Assembly (NCBI GenBank): GCA_948146395.1
Contig: OX411549.1
Location: 34,122,693 to 34,186,692 of the forward strand
Origin: Fragum whitleyi
Taxonomy: Eukaryota; Mollusca; Bivalvia; Cardiida; Cardiidae
Reading direction: 5' to 3'
DNA: 64,000 bases
Shown here: in pieces, positions 43,504-56,600 of the stretch
Layout: each line of letters begins with the position of its first letter
Numbering within the stretch: position 1 is the stretch's first letter
Position numbers and translations under genes: made by a program
The notes under the pieces: model-generated
The model's input: only the letters and a program-made list of their open reading frames with translations
The model's database searches: none
Told to the model about the DNA's origin: nothing

Positions 43504-44729
43504 CAGGGCTGGGGTCAATTACATGCCAATGTAATTAATTAAATTACAAATTACATTGAAATATTTCAATTACAATTACAATTATAATTACAGCAAAATC
43601 TCAATGTATTTAATTAAATTACAATTACTTTTCAAATGTAATTAATTACAATTACAAATTACATTTGAGGTATGATGAACCAGTCAATAGAAAATGGAAT
43701 ATAACATTAACAGCCATATGGTCACAGTTAAACTGTAGATATATTGTATTAAACTGTATAGAGACATTTGGAAATTATAAGCATTTCAATTAAGGGCTTA
43801 AATTGTTTATGTTATGGAGGGCCATCACACTTGCTGGGATAGTAAACAATTTGATCTTGAAATGTAGCCCACACTGAAAGAAAGTCTTTCACTTAACAAT
43901 TTAGGGATGTTTAGGACATGTTTGCAATCCAGTTTTCGAATTAGAATTTATAAAACTTGTTTGACACTCACTCCTTCAGTGACTAGGATTGATTAAACAC
44001 ATATCAATTTAGGCACCAGGCAACTACGCTGGTTCGTTAACAAACATCATATCTATTATTTTGATTTAAATGTTTCTGCCTTTTTTGTTATTTCTGAGAA
44101 AATTAGTACTGGATAACTATTATTCCCTTAATGATAGTATAACTATCTGTAAAGTGTCAATGGTCAACAAGTCAAAAACAATCAAGATTTTCACACCTCT
44201 ACCTGTCCTTTTAGGAAGTGTTTGTCATCTTATTGTTTCCACATTCTGGCAGGGAATGTGTGATTTTTACAATAAATACCTCTTTGTTTACTTTTGATTG
44301 CAAGTATAATCCAGTGAATCCATAGTTCATTTTGCATATGCAACTTTATCTTATCTTATTTAAATAACTTATATGTGGATCAAGGATTATTTCTTTCTTT
44401 TTTTACTTCATTGTTATTTCATAAATAACTCAATACTTTGATCTAAAATAGAGCTTAAATGTCTAAAAAATCATATTTGGGGCCTAACAATTTTGGAGTA
44501 AGACACTGTTAGATGACTGTATCATTAGACTTCCATTATAGAATATAGATGTAATTGAAATGTAATTGAAAGTAATTGTAAATTACATGTTGATTTCATT
44601 TGTAATTAATTACAATTACAATTACTTGTAATTGAGAAAAGGGTCAATTACTAATTACATACAATTACTCCACAATTTGTAATTTATTACAGCTAATTAC
44701 AATTACATTTTTCAATTACCCCAGGTCTG
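43504..44729. mobile_element. Non-autonomous hAT element (1226 bp), perfect 8-bp duplication
   Basis: AGGCCAAC at 43496-43503 and 44730-44737. Ends CAGGGCTGGGGTCAATTAC and, reversed, CAGACCTGGGGTAATTG. The subterminal 170-200 bp on each side is dense in AATTACAATTAC words. No transposase frame is present. Confidence 0.88.
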
Positions 44730-44809
44730 AGGCCAACTTCAACATCACTGCATGAGTGGATTTCAAATTCAGAAAATCTAAATCTATAATATCAACTTGA
44801 TAGTAGAAC

Positions 44810-45440
44810 AAGAGGGCCCTACCTGATATTCAAGTAAATTATCATTAAGACCCCTTTTCCTGTGATATGGCATGAACCTTCCCATTTTAAACAGAGTTCA
44901 TTCTTGTGATCCGGCAAACATTTTGACCAAGTTTCATGAAGATTTGACAATATTTGTGGCGTCTGAAACTTGTCATTAAGGCCCCTTTTCCCGTGATATG
45001 GCACGGATCCTCTCCATTTTAGCAATTTTGACAAGGGACCACCCAAGGAATATTTCTGCCAAGTTTGGTTGATTTTGACTCATAAGTTTAGGAGATATTG
45101 TTTAAAGATATTGTTGACAAAATTGTCATGAAGGCCCCTTTTCCCATGATATGGAATGGATCCTTCCCATTTTCAATAGAGTTCATCCTCGTGACCTAAC
45201 ATACATTCTGACAAAGTTTCATGAAGATTGGACCATATTTGTTGCTTCTACACTGTAAAAAAGAAATTTGTCATTAAAGCCCCTTTTCCCATGATATGGC
45301 ACAGATCATTTCCATTTTAGCAATTTTTACTAGGGACCACCAAAGGAATATTTCTGCCAAGTTTAGTTGATTTTGACTCAGTACTTTAGGAGATGTTGTT
45401 TAAAGAAAATGTTGACGCTGTGACGGATAGACGGACAGTT
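44810..45440. repeat. Tandem array, four units of about 130-150 bp
   Basis: CCCCTTTTCC and TGATATGGCA recur near 44853, 44983, 45135 and 45283, with TTTCATGAAGATTGGACCAT blocks shared with 42290-42976. Ends at a GACGGATAGACGGACAG stretch. Confidence 0.75.
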
Positions 45441-45454
45441 ATAACAATCGTTAT

Positions 45455-45755
45455 CTTAGAAATTAATACAGCACTCCCAGTATCATCCTTTGAAAAATAG
45501 AAATTGACTTACTCATTCTACAGATTTTTCTACCAACTCCATGGCTCAGAGTGGAGCAGTTGTAACTGCCTATAAACTTATAGGCAGTTACAACTGTTTC
45601 ACACTGAGACATCAAACTGATGTCAGTTTTGAAAACAATATATAATAGCTTCAATCGATGTGTAGAAACTGATTAATCGATTATGAAATTTCTTAGTCGA
45701 TTGCCCAAACCAACTGATTATCAATTTTAATTGATTACTCTGCCCATCATTACCT
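45455..45755. repeat. Partial relative of the 22050-22676 element
   Basis: Shares CAGCACTCCCAGTATCATCC, ATGAAATTTCTTAGTCGATT and a CTGCCCAT end. The family-Q palindrome at 45541-45612 sits inside it, at the place where the other copy has a decayed one. Confidence 0.65.
45541..45612. repeat. 72-bp palindrome, family Q
   Basis: ATGGCTCAGAGTG is mirrored by CACTGAGACAT with GTTGTAACTGCCTATA and complement inside. Confidence 0.82.
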
Positions 45756-46519
45756 AGGACAAATCATTTTGAATTTTGGAATAGTCAAAATACGAACGAC
45801 ATCTTGATACTATTTGGTACTAAGTTTATTTAATTTCATTAAGCATTTAAAATATAAAAACACGGAAACACATGACAACATTTAAAACTTATTGGCAATA
45901 ATGAGTTGATTTGCAAAATCTGAAATTTGAAGTCATAAAAGGAATTCCTGTAAAGAATAATCTCTGTATGACTATTATCAAATTTTCGAGACCTTTCCTT
46001 TTCAAAATGAATGAAGACAGCTATAGATTGAAAACAATTGGAGGAAAGGAGGAGAACAATTCTGTGGTAAAAAGCTTTTTCTCCCTTTATCTGGAATATT
46101 TACTTTAACATCATATCTCAGGAAGACCAAAAAGTGAGGCTAAACAGAGTCAAACGGGGTCCTTATTAATCAAACAATTTATAAGCATATGCAATTTTGA
46201 ATTTCGTAACATGGGCTTTGATTGGATAAAACTTAAGCAACTCAGCTAATCAGAGCTCTTGAAACATAATTCAGCTCTTGTAACATAATTAAAAAAAAGT
46301 CCCTGAATTTTTGTCTGTGATTTTATGATTGAGAAAATTATTGTGGAAGAGAAGAAATTGCTAATTTCTAGAATTACTAGCAATTTCTTCTTTCTCCAAC
46401 AATTTTTTCTACCATATATGGTGCTTTCTTTTCAAAATTCACCCTTTTTTCTTTGTTGCCTACAACCTCTTATAATTTGTCTAAAACTTCAAATGATAGG
46501 AAAGGTCTAAGATCTGATG

Positions 46520-46946
46520 CATTCGGAACACCACTCCGCCAATCTCATGATCAACCTCGGATGTACATAGACAGACTATGTTTAAAAATTACAGAAAAAC
46601 CTTGGAAAAACTCGATGATGTCACTTTAAATGGTCTTAGCCCTCAAAACTGCGAGTGAAAACATTCGACGTTTCTCGTTTAAGTCACTGACATGAAACCA
46701 TCGTATCCTCATATAAATATCTATTGGATTCTTAAATAAAGGCTGAAAAAATCTTAATTTTTGAGAATGATTCGTCATTCTCGAAAATTAAGACTTTTCA
46801 CCCGTTATTTACTGTAAAAGTTATAAATCTACAGTGCTAGTTTTTCTTACACTGTTTCCCCCTAACAAAATGCATGATTTTGTTACATACCCATACATCC
46901 GAGGTCTGTTGCAGTTTAAGGAAATGGCCGAGTGATGTTCCGAATG
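46520..46946. mobile_element. Mutator-like MITE (427 bp) with 10-bp duplication
   Basis: AGATCTGATG at 46510-46519 and 46947-46956. Left arm CATTCGGAACACCACTCCGC and right arm, reversed, CATTCGGAACATCACTCGGC; the TIRs run to about 55 nt and include CCTCGGATGTA. Long TIRs with a 9-11 bp duplication fit MULEs. An inner hairpin lies at 46757-46797. Confidence 0.8.
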
Positions 46947-47039
46947 AGATCTGATGGTGAATACAGAACAAGATCTGAAAACTTGAATGCAAAATGGAAG
47001 ACTATTTTTTCTCAGAGCATTACTTTCTTGCACTAACAT

Positions 47040-48010
47040 ACATACTTAACAACTAAAAAGAAGGTGAATTTCTCTTAGCCCCTACTTTTGGCAATACTAA
47101 ATTGGAAAAGGCAAAAAATTTCTACTCTATCCATTAAATTCAGTACTGAACAAATAAGCAAAAAGTATAAAAAGTAACTTATTCTTTGAATTTATCAAAA
47201 TGCTTGGACAACATCGTACTACAACACATGCATGTTAAATAGAGATTCACAATTAAAATGACCAGGGAAATATAGGGATTACAAATAGGTTCTAAACAGG
47301 GATTTTATATTTTATACAAAATGAGAAGACAGAAGATTTTTATCACCAGACATAAAAAATATTTATAAGCTACTTATTAAGTAATCAGGGTAATTTTGAG
47401 AGACATTGGAAAATCTAAACCATTTTGGAAGAGTCAAAAGTATTGATCCTTCTAGATTAGCTTAGCTACCCTGTTTCAAAGAACAAGACATACAAACAAT
47501 CTTGCTAGAGCAACCATGTCTATCAAGTGACCATTTTTATCAAGCAACCATTTTCAAAATCCCATTCTTTAAATAAAGATATCCTAAAGGTAATCATTGT
47601 TTGTCTAAAATTATTGAAGAATCCTATGTTGTAAAAACCATTATAATTGTCTCAACAAGACGATTCTATTGAGATTTAACAACATGAGACTAGTGAGAAT
47701 TTCACAATATTTTGCATATTCAATAAAAATATATGCTTCTTATTTGTAAACAAAACTTATATTAAGCAGCCATTTTCTTTAACGACCACTTTTTGGTGGT
47801 CCCTTTTGTGGTCGCTTAAAACAATTTTTTTTACTGGTATTTGCAGACTATTCTATTGAGCTTTTACAACATAAGATTATTAATTTCACAATATTTTGCA
47901 TATTCAATAAAACTATAAGCTTCTTATTTGTCAACAAACCTTGTATTAGGCAGCCATTGTCTTTAAAAACCGCTTTTTGGTGGTCCCATTGGTGGTCACT
48001 TATAAACAAG
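47040..48010. repeat. Unassigned sequence with a diverged duplicated block
   Basis: AAGCTTCTTATTTGTAAACA-like and TTTTTGGTGGTCCC blocks occur at about 47735-47820 and 47910-48000. The first part (47040-47500) shows nothing. Confidence 0.5.
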
Positions 48011-48255
48011 TTTTACAGTACTGGTATTACCAGCGCATCTTGTTGTTGGAAACATGATACATGTAGCTAAACTAACCAGGTATTGAGTACAGAGGTATAT
48101 TGATATACAGCGTTACAAATGATATGACTAAATTATGACATGCATAGAATACATATTTAATCTAATGATTATAAGAAAATAAAAATATGTCCTTGACTCT
48201 TGAAGTTGCAATCTTTTGATTGAATGATTGAATGGAGTTTGACGCAGCGTTCAAC

Positions 48256-49275
48256 ATTTTTAGCTCCACTGGCTGAAAGCCACTGGGGCTCTTGTCATGG
48301 CGTTGTGTCCGTCGTGCGTCCGTCCGTGCGTCCGGTCGTAAACTTTTTCTTTAAAAATCTTCTCCTCAGAAACTACTGGATGGATTTCAACCAAACTTCA
48401 CAGGAATGATCCTTGGGTGACCCTCTTTCAAAGTTGTTCAAGAAATTTTGATCCAATGAAAAACATGGATTTAATGGGCGTGGCTAATTTCCAAATATGG
48501 TAAAAAGTGACTTTTCTCAGGTTCTAATTGATGGATACCAATAAAATTTTACATGACTGATCCTTGAGTGACCCTTTATCAGTCTACAAAAAATTATTTT
48601 GATCAGATGAAAAATATGCATTTTATGGGCGGAGGTCATTTCTCTATATGTTATATAGTGGAAACTTTGCAGATCATTTTCTCAAAAACTAACACATAGA
48701 TATCAACCAAATTTTACATGAATGACCCTTGAGTGACCCTTTATCAGTCTACCAAAATTTATTGTGATTTAATGAAAAATGTATATTTTATTGGCGGAGG
48801 TCATTTCTCTATATGTTATATAGTGGAAACTTTGAAAATCATTTTCTCAAAAACTAACACATAGATATCAACCAAATTTTACATGAATGACCCTTGAGTG
48901 ACCCTTTATCAGTCTACCAAAATTTATTGTGATTTAATGAAAAATGTATATTTTATTGGCGGAGGTCATTTCTCTATTTGTTGTATAGTGGAAACTTTGA
49001 AAATCATTTTCTTAGAATGTAATGGATGGATATCAATCAAATTTCATTAGTATGATCCTTGGGTGATCCATTATCATGCAGCCAAAAATTATCGTGATCG
49101 GATGAAAATTATGTCTTTTATTGGCGGAGGTCATTTCTCTATATACTATAATAGTGGAAACTGAAAATCATTTCAACATAAATAGAACCCAAAATATCTA
49201 AAAAATCTAGTCAAAACTTTGATTACATGAATTTCAAGCCTGTGGAGCGACTCAAGCCATTCATGGCTTTCTAGT
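48256..49275 (+). repeat. Hairpin-headed repeat with about 165-bp tandem core
   Basis: Head hairpin AGCTCCACTGGCTGAAAGCC/ACTGGGGCT at 48262-48290, then GTGCGTCCGTCCGTGCGTCC. Units ending in AGTGGAAACT recur near 48659, 48823, 48989 and 49154; two middle units are almost identical. Confidence 0.83.
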
Positions 49276-49304
49276 TTCTGTTATATCTCAGCAACTAATA
49301 ATAG

Positions 49305-49435
49305 ATTCCTGGTATTTCTCTCACCATTACAACCATCACATCCTTTCCTAGCCTCTAGCAGCTATCTCACATAGGTATACGACTCAACCCATTGGTGAGA
49401 GACAAATAGTCAGAAAGAATGAGTGCCGCCGTCAA
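49305..49435 (-). repeat. SINE fragment, reverse orientation
   Basis: ACATCCTTTCCTAGCCTCTA, TCTCACATAGG and ACCCATTGGTGAGAGACAAA match the reverse complement of 22081-22320. Confidence 0.75.
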
Positions 49436-49439
49436 ACAC

Positions 49440-50276
49440 AATGATTAAACTTACATGTAAGTATTCCATGATTTTCAATGGGCAATGAAAAATTCTAACA
49501 CAAGTCCTATGCTAAAAGGTTTTAAATGCCTTTACAATGTATAGGTACTTAAAACCTTTTTTAAAATTGGGACTTCTATTACTAAAGCTTTAAGAGAATG
49601 ATTTATTACCAATCACAATGCAATCATTGCCAAAGAAGTCAAACTAAGCCATCTAACTGCATATACAATTTTGCGTAATTTATTATCAAAGCAAGCACTA
49701 CAGTGTATGGACATTGGACAAGTCCATATATTGCACAGAAAGTTTACGATCATTGACTTGACTAATAGCTGCCTTGTATAACACAGCTTCATATGAATAA
49801 ATTGACAGGTCAGCACAAAAAAGTTCATCAAAATACAGTAGTAACTTCCTATGTATTTTTAACTGTTTTTATGCTTACCCATTGAAATGCAAATCTGGTG
49901 TTAAGTGCAGACACATTAATATGTGTATGTTAAAAATAGGGTTCTTCATATAGATTTTGTATGATAGATGATATTGGTCTCATATATTATGAAAGATTTT
50001 TTTCTTTGAAAGGGGGATTTAATACATTTTCATTGATATCAGACATGTAAAAACCTGAATGCCAATCTATACTGTGCCTTATTTTATTGTGTAATTCTTT
50101 GCAGGGCTCAGGAAAAAATATCTTTCATTCTTTCAATTAAGTCTTTATTTTTCAAGTTTGTCCCCTGTTAAACTGATAATGAATATCAGTATATTCTTAA
50201 ACTATAGGTTAAATGTTGAGTTCTTTAATACATTTTAAATTAGAAAACTTATAGATATAATAAGAATATATACCAC
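49440..50276. other. Intergenic sequence before the septin 3' end
   Basis: One hairpin AAAAGGTTTTAA/TTAAAACCTTTT at 49515-49560; otherwise nothing recognised. Confidence 0.45.
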
Positions 50277-50282
50277 TTTATT
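50277..50282 (-). terminator. Candidate poly(A) signal of the septin gene
   Basis: AATAAA on the minus strand, 180 bases past the septin stop codon. Other AATAAA words lie further downstream, so the choice is tentative. Confidence 0.4.
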
Positions 50283-50461
50283 TTAGAATTGAAAAAGGAT
50301 CAGTTAAGCAGGGTTCTTTATGGATTGAGGTCCAAATAGATTTCATATCCTCAACATTTGAACTTCTAACAAGGTATAATAAACAATAAAACCCTACTTA
50401 ACAAATATCATTTTATAATCACTACAAATACATTAATTCCCCCATCGACTAAAATGCTTGT

Positions 50462-50614
50462 CTATTTCTTCTTCTTTCCTAGTGTCTGTGTTTGATAACT
50501 GGCCTTTCTCTGTGCAAACAGATTCATTTCATCCTCCAGTCGCTTCTTACTGTCTTCAATCTTCTTCTTCTGGTCCCCATGTTGTTTCTTGAGGCTGTCA
50601 AAACTGGCATGAAG
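50462..50614 (-). CDS. SEPTIN6: Septin last coding exon (residues 361-410, stop)
   Basis: Acceptor ACATTTCAG. Coiled coil ([20 protein letters not shown]) then a short tail ending GKKKK and TAG. The long C-terminal tails of some vertebrate isoforms are absent. Confidence 0.93.
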   Translation of the reverse strand, partial: LHASFDSLKKQHGDQKKKIEDSKKRLEDEMNLFAQRKASYQTQTLGKKKK

Positions 50615-53600
50615 CTGAAATGTACAAGAAACACTCATTTATATACTCTGAAATACAAGACTTTTAATCAGGCATACCTAGTGCAATTTAGTTGAAGTTC
50701 TATGATGTGACGCTTAATATCCCAGTTAAAATTCTGAAGAAATCTTTCAATGCACCTCAGAACTGTCATTAGACAAAAGAAATATACATTCATGAATTTG
50801 AAAGAAACTCCGAACACATTACCAGACTACAAAAATTGGACCGGTCCAATTTATCACAAATTGCAGACGACAAATTCAATGAGATGATTAATTTTTGGTG
50901 TCTTAGAGGATAAGAAACATATATAGGCAGATTTAAAAGCACATTTCATGATTTTCAACACTGTCTTCTTAAATGAAGTAAAAAGCCAAAGTCACAAAGA
51001 TTTGTTAGCTATTGAATATATAGTCCTACCTCTTTTTCAGCCTCCTTGAGTTCTGCCTCTTTTTCCTTGACCTTGATGACAAAAGTCTGTCTCATTTCTT
51101 CTTCTTTCTTCTGTAACTCGGCCATATGTTCTTGTCTCTTCTGTTCATATGTCTCAGACAAACTGGAATAATAACCAAAACTTATGAACTTTTAAGACAT
51201 AGCTAGAGATAGAGTGGGTATTTTGGATTTCAATTAAAAATATTTCCATAATACTTGCACAAATCCTATATTGTGGGAACTCATTTGAATCGTCTTGACA
51301 AGCCGATTCCAATGGGTACCCACAATATAGGATTTGTGCAACTTAGAAGGGTTTCAACAAGAAATAAAGATTTTAGACTTGATTTACCCCCTCTTATCTG
51401 TACCTCTGTAAAACTGTATAGTTATTACTGCTAGTTACTATTTTACCTTGATTGGTTTAATATGGCTTTTTATTGATTAAGGTTTAATTTAGCTTAGTAA
51501 TTCATTTCAGTTATATCACTTGGAAGTTCACCTTTTTTGTGTGATTTCTGGATTATACATTTTAAGCACTGAGCAAAGCAAAAACTGTACAACTAACAAA
51601 GAAAAACTTTTGAAATGAATTGTTTCTTTCAAATCTTTATAAAGGCTTTATATAAATAAATCATTTGACACTTCAATACTCATGCTGACTGATACACAGT
51701 TTTGATTTTCTCTTTTTGATGTCTTAAAAAAAAAATTTGAAACCAAGAAATTTATGCATAAGCGGTCAGCAACTCTTACAGTTCAAAGGCTAGCTCAAAA
51801 CCTGCTGACTTAAACTAATAAGATAATATTTAGGTTTTCATTAGTGATTATGCATAATCACTAATGAAAACCTTAATATTATTCTATTACTGTTGGTCCT
51901 TCCTGTACACACTTTTGATTGAATCATTTCTTACACAAGAGGAAACATCTCTTCCTATCCCTACTTGTATTCTTTTGTTATTCAGATTTCACTAAATTAT
52001 GTGTTGAATTTTTAAACAGTCTATAAATGTATTGTCTAGAGTCTATGATTGAATATTTCTTTTAATTTACAAATGTGACCAGTCACATGAAAAAGACCAT
52101 CTTGGACTTTTGTAAAAATGAAATCCCGGAAAAAAAAATTGTTCCAGTAGAGGTCAACTGCTGGTTGCATTTAAAGATTCTAGATTCAGAAAATCTGAAA
52201 AATACGAACAGTTTTGATCCTAGTCAGTCTTCACAACTCGCGCAGTCTGACTAGGGTTGAAACTTTACGCACTACAAAGATGGCCCCTTTTAGAGTGTCA
52301 GGTCATAAATGATTACAAGTAAGTCTACTTCTGAGAGACATACCTTTTACTTTGCCCATCAGAGAAACCCATCTGTTCCAGTTTGTGACGACGGTACAGT
52401 TCATAGTGTTTACCATGGGTTGTCTCCCTCAAATCTTCCATGTTTGTTCGGATCAACATTTCTCTTAGCTTTACAAAGTCACAGTGGTTCTCATTCTCAA
52501 CTGAAAAATAACAAATTTGGTTTTAAATATGTGAAAACTTTAAAATAGCATCCACAGAAGTTATTGGACAGCAGGTACATTATAGTTTAAATAAAATGGC
52601 ATATCATATGTACAGAAACATCAATGAAGAATGTGTAATATGTACCTGTATGACAAATTTGAAGGCAAGAGGAATTGATTTTAGGAATGATTTTTAGCAC
52701 AATCTAACTATTAATTATTAGTACACATGTTCCTTGCTTGTATTTTCATAATACTTAATCAACGTAGCTCTTTAATTTTTATTTTTGAGATCAATATATA
52801 GGTGTTAACAATCAGGCTGTAGCCCATAAAGGAAATATACAAGGAAATTGAATTCCATAACTGTGTAGAGAGATAACTAAACAGTAACAATGTAAATATT
52901 AACCCTGCACTGTTCCCCAGGGATATTGCCTGGCCTTGACCATCTTGTTTCCAATCTTAACTTCATCACTAGATCCAACAACAGCAAATGGTAAGTGACC
53001 CTAAAATGGAGGAATGTATGAAAAAGTTAAAACTAGAGTAAACAGAAACCTGCTAATTAAAACAAATATATTTCAACCATCACCAAGTAAATTTAACCGA
53101 AGTTACCTTATACAAAACACACTGACTAACAGGTCAAAGACTGCATGAGTCTTTATAAAATTGTTCATATACATCTTTCGAAAGAATTGAACTGTGATCT
53201 TAGTTTGTATTGAATCACATTCAGATAAATTCATATGGTTGAAAAGTCTATTTATATTTGTGACCCGTCACACGAAAAGGGACCATCTGGGAAATCAGTT
53301 TAACAAATATTTGAAAAAGCCATTGGTTAAAGAACAGGTTCAGAGTTGCAGAGTTGCATTTTAGAAATTCTTTAACATAGAGGTAGATTGATCATTCTAG
53401 ATCCAGAAAATCATTTAAGTGAGAAAAACTTTGACCCTATTCAGTCTGTGCAGTCCGCACAGTCTGACTAGGGTCAACATTTTACATGATACCCAGATGG
53501 TCCCTTTCTGTGTGACAGGTCACATTTATAAAAACCTTGATTTTTATCACTTACATCTAAAAGACACATGCAATTTTAAAACTTATATTTCTATGGCTCA

Positions 53601-56600
53601 GCACGAAACAGTTGTAACCACATATATAGTAAGTAATTTACAACTGTTATGCACTTAGCCATTGATGTATAGTAGACAACTACCAAACTATACTTACATT
53701 CATAGCATTGTTTGTATCAGCCACTGTCTGGTCATCAGTAGGAAAATGATAGATCTGTACACCATTAGATTGTAACTCAGCCATGATCTAGAAATGGAAA
53801 TACAAATATTGAATCATTGAGACCAAGTCCAGATATCTAAAAACACAAGTCTGGGATATAATGAATGCCAAATAAACCAAATCAAACATAATAAATTATA
53901 TATAGATACATATTATGTAAAGATGGTAGCTGTCTCTTTACAGCCTTGTTAAAAGAAATGACTTTCTGTTATTCTATTATCAACTTATTTATCAGTTAAA
54001 AACAACACTCTGTGCAATTGAATAACGAAAATTTTCTTTCTTATCCTTCAAATCTTCAGAATGAAATGTTCACTAACCTTGGCTTTAAATTTCTGTAGTT
54101 CAGCTTTAGTGATGGTATCAGCTTTGGCAATAATGGGGATGATGTTCACCTTGTTGTCTAATTTCTTCATGGTGACCAGATCTAAGGCTTTCAGTCTAGA
54201 AAAGGTAAAGATTATGTCTAAGTGCTAGAAAATTGAAAATACCTTTACACATTTGTCTAGCTATATATTGTAAAATGTAGACACAAAAAACCTTTCAAAA
54301 CAAGATGTGTTTGTGAAACACTAATGCCCCCGTAACAGCAATTTTTTTCAAAGTTTGACCTTGACAGATGACCTTGACCTTGTCACATGACCTTGACTTT
54401 GGTACCAGCAGATGCGGATCATTGAGATCTAGCATCATGCCAAATATGAGCCTTGTATCTTGAATAGGCTTGAAGATAAGGCAAAGGTTAAGTTTGGTTA
54501 AGTTTTCCGACAGACAGACGGACAGACAGACAGACGGACAGACAGACGGACATGAGTAAAACAATATGCCCCCGATCTCTCGATGCGGGGCATAAAAATG
54601 GCCAAGAAATTAACACTGTTACACAGCTATAATCAATCTAGGTAGGGGGATTGGGGAATCCCCCACTTTTTTAAAGATCCCCCAGGTTTTCTGGATTTGT
54701 CAGGGATTTTACTATAACCATAAAGCATGAATTACTAAATTCCTCAATTGAGTCAATTTTTGCACTGAAATCCCTCACATTTTTGAAATCCTAGAATAAA
54801 CACTGATCATGATTAATTGATGAAACACAATTGCCTTATTGAAGATCTACAGACAGAGGGAGTATTTTCAATTTCAATTGAAAAAATCAACATAACCTCT
54901 ACAAATCATATATTGCAGGTCCTCATTGGAATTGTCTCATTGAGACAATTCGGATGAGTACCTACAATATATGTGCAAGCTGATTGTTGTCCATACCTCC
55001 TGCCAAAGTAGGAATACTCTGGGTTCAGAATTAAGTCTAAGGGATAAGCCATAAACTACACTAATGAGTACTTACGAGTGTCCAGTAGGTGCGATGAAGT
55101 ACAAACAAGCATGAATTCTGCTGTCATGATAGTTATGGAGGGATCTTTTTATCTTCAGTTCTTCTGAGAGAAATGCTTCAAATTGAGAATCTATATAGTC
55201 TACTATAGACTTCCAGCTGAAAATATTGGAAAATACTCATTAAAAATCGCAAAAAAATAATGAAATTAAAAAATATTTTTTGTACAATTTACAGTAATTA
55301 CAATGTTGCTTGTGCACAAAATCAACTGCCACAATAAAATCACATTTCTTTTATAATAATCATAGGGGTATCTAGGTCTTTGAAATATATAAAAAGATAT
55401 AGGATAAAGGCTACATGGGTACTGTGACAAATTAATGAATGCCCTCTGTCTGCTCCCTTTTTATAATTTGAGTGTTGGTGAATAAACAAAACATCGTAAC
55501 TACAGCTTGAATAAGCTGTAGTTTCGATGCTATGATCATTCATCAACAATATTTTCCAACAGAGGCTTATTTCTTTACACTTGGGTAAATTACGTAATGG
55601 GAGTTACACCCTTGATAATGAACAATTAAATGAAATAAGTCCTTGCAGACAGACATACAGGTTTTTACAAATTACTTCATCACATAAAGATAAATCACAC
55701 TTAGAAAAAACAAGTACAGTTAAACTTTAGTAGCTCTCACTGCAAAAGCAGTGAAATTATCAAAAACTTTTGTTCATTTCATCCTATTGACGTCATCTAT
55801 GCGGGGCGAAATAAATGACGTCACAATGAACGTTGCATAGCAATCACATGAAAAATGACTTAGTCTCATTTTTGCAATAAAGAAATAGAATAATGGTTTG
55901 TTTTATGAGTAACTTCGATTAATATTTCATTTTGTGAACAACAAAAGCTATATTTTCACTCTCATGAAAATATAGCTTTTGTTGTTCACTCAATGAATAT
56001 AAATCGATCTTACACTGAAACAAACGATTATCCTCTGTTTGTCTAACATACCTGTCCTCTTTGTTAATTTGGTCCCCAAATCCCACACTATCCACAATTC
56101 TCAACTTCAGTCTCACATTGCTCTCCTGTAACTCTGTAGAAACAATTTTTATGAAAAATCATAAATTGATTTAAATAACAGATCACTGCTATCAATCAAA
56201 CAATCAATTGATCAATCAAGACTCTCATTTATAATGAGATGACTGTTGAATGTCTACATTTTCTGCCATTTTGTTTTAAATATTTTCATAAATGGCCGAC
56301 TAAAACATCAAAACTGCAGCTTGAATTGTGATTTAAAGGTTCCCCAAAAGGATTTACTGTTTGTTTCATGTCCTTAACCATATATATTTTGCAGATAAAT
56401 GACATTGAAATACCTGAGGGATGTTTTGTAATGGAACTTTAGTGGTGAGACCAGTGAGCCATAAATTACTAGTCTTTTAATAAATCTACAATTTCAGACT
56501 TTTCCATATTGAAAGAACGAACTTACAGACAACTTAAAATGACAAAAAGAGGATACAACACTACTAATCTGTTTTCAATAGTTCTTTTCAATTTTTTCAA

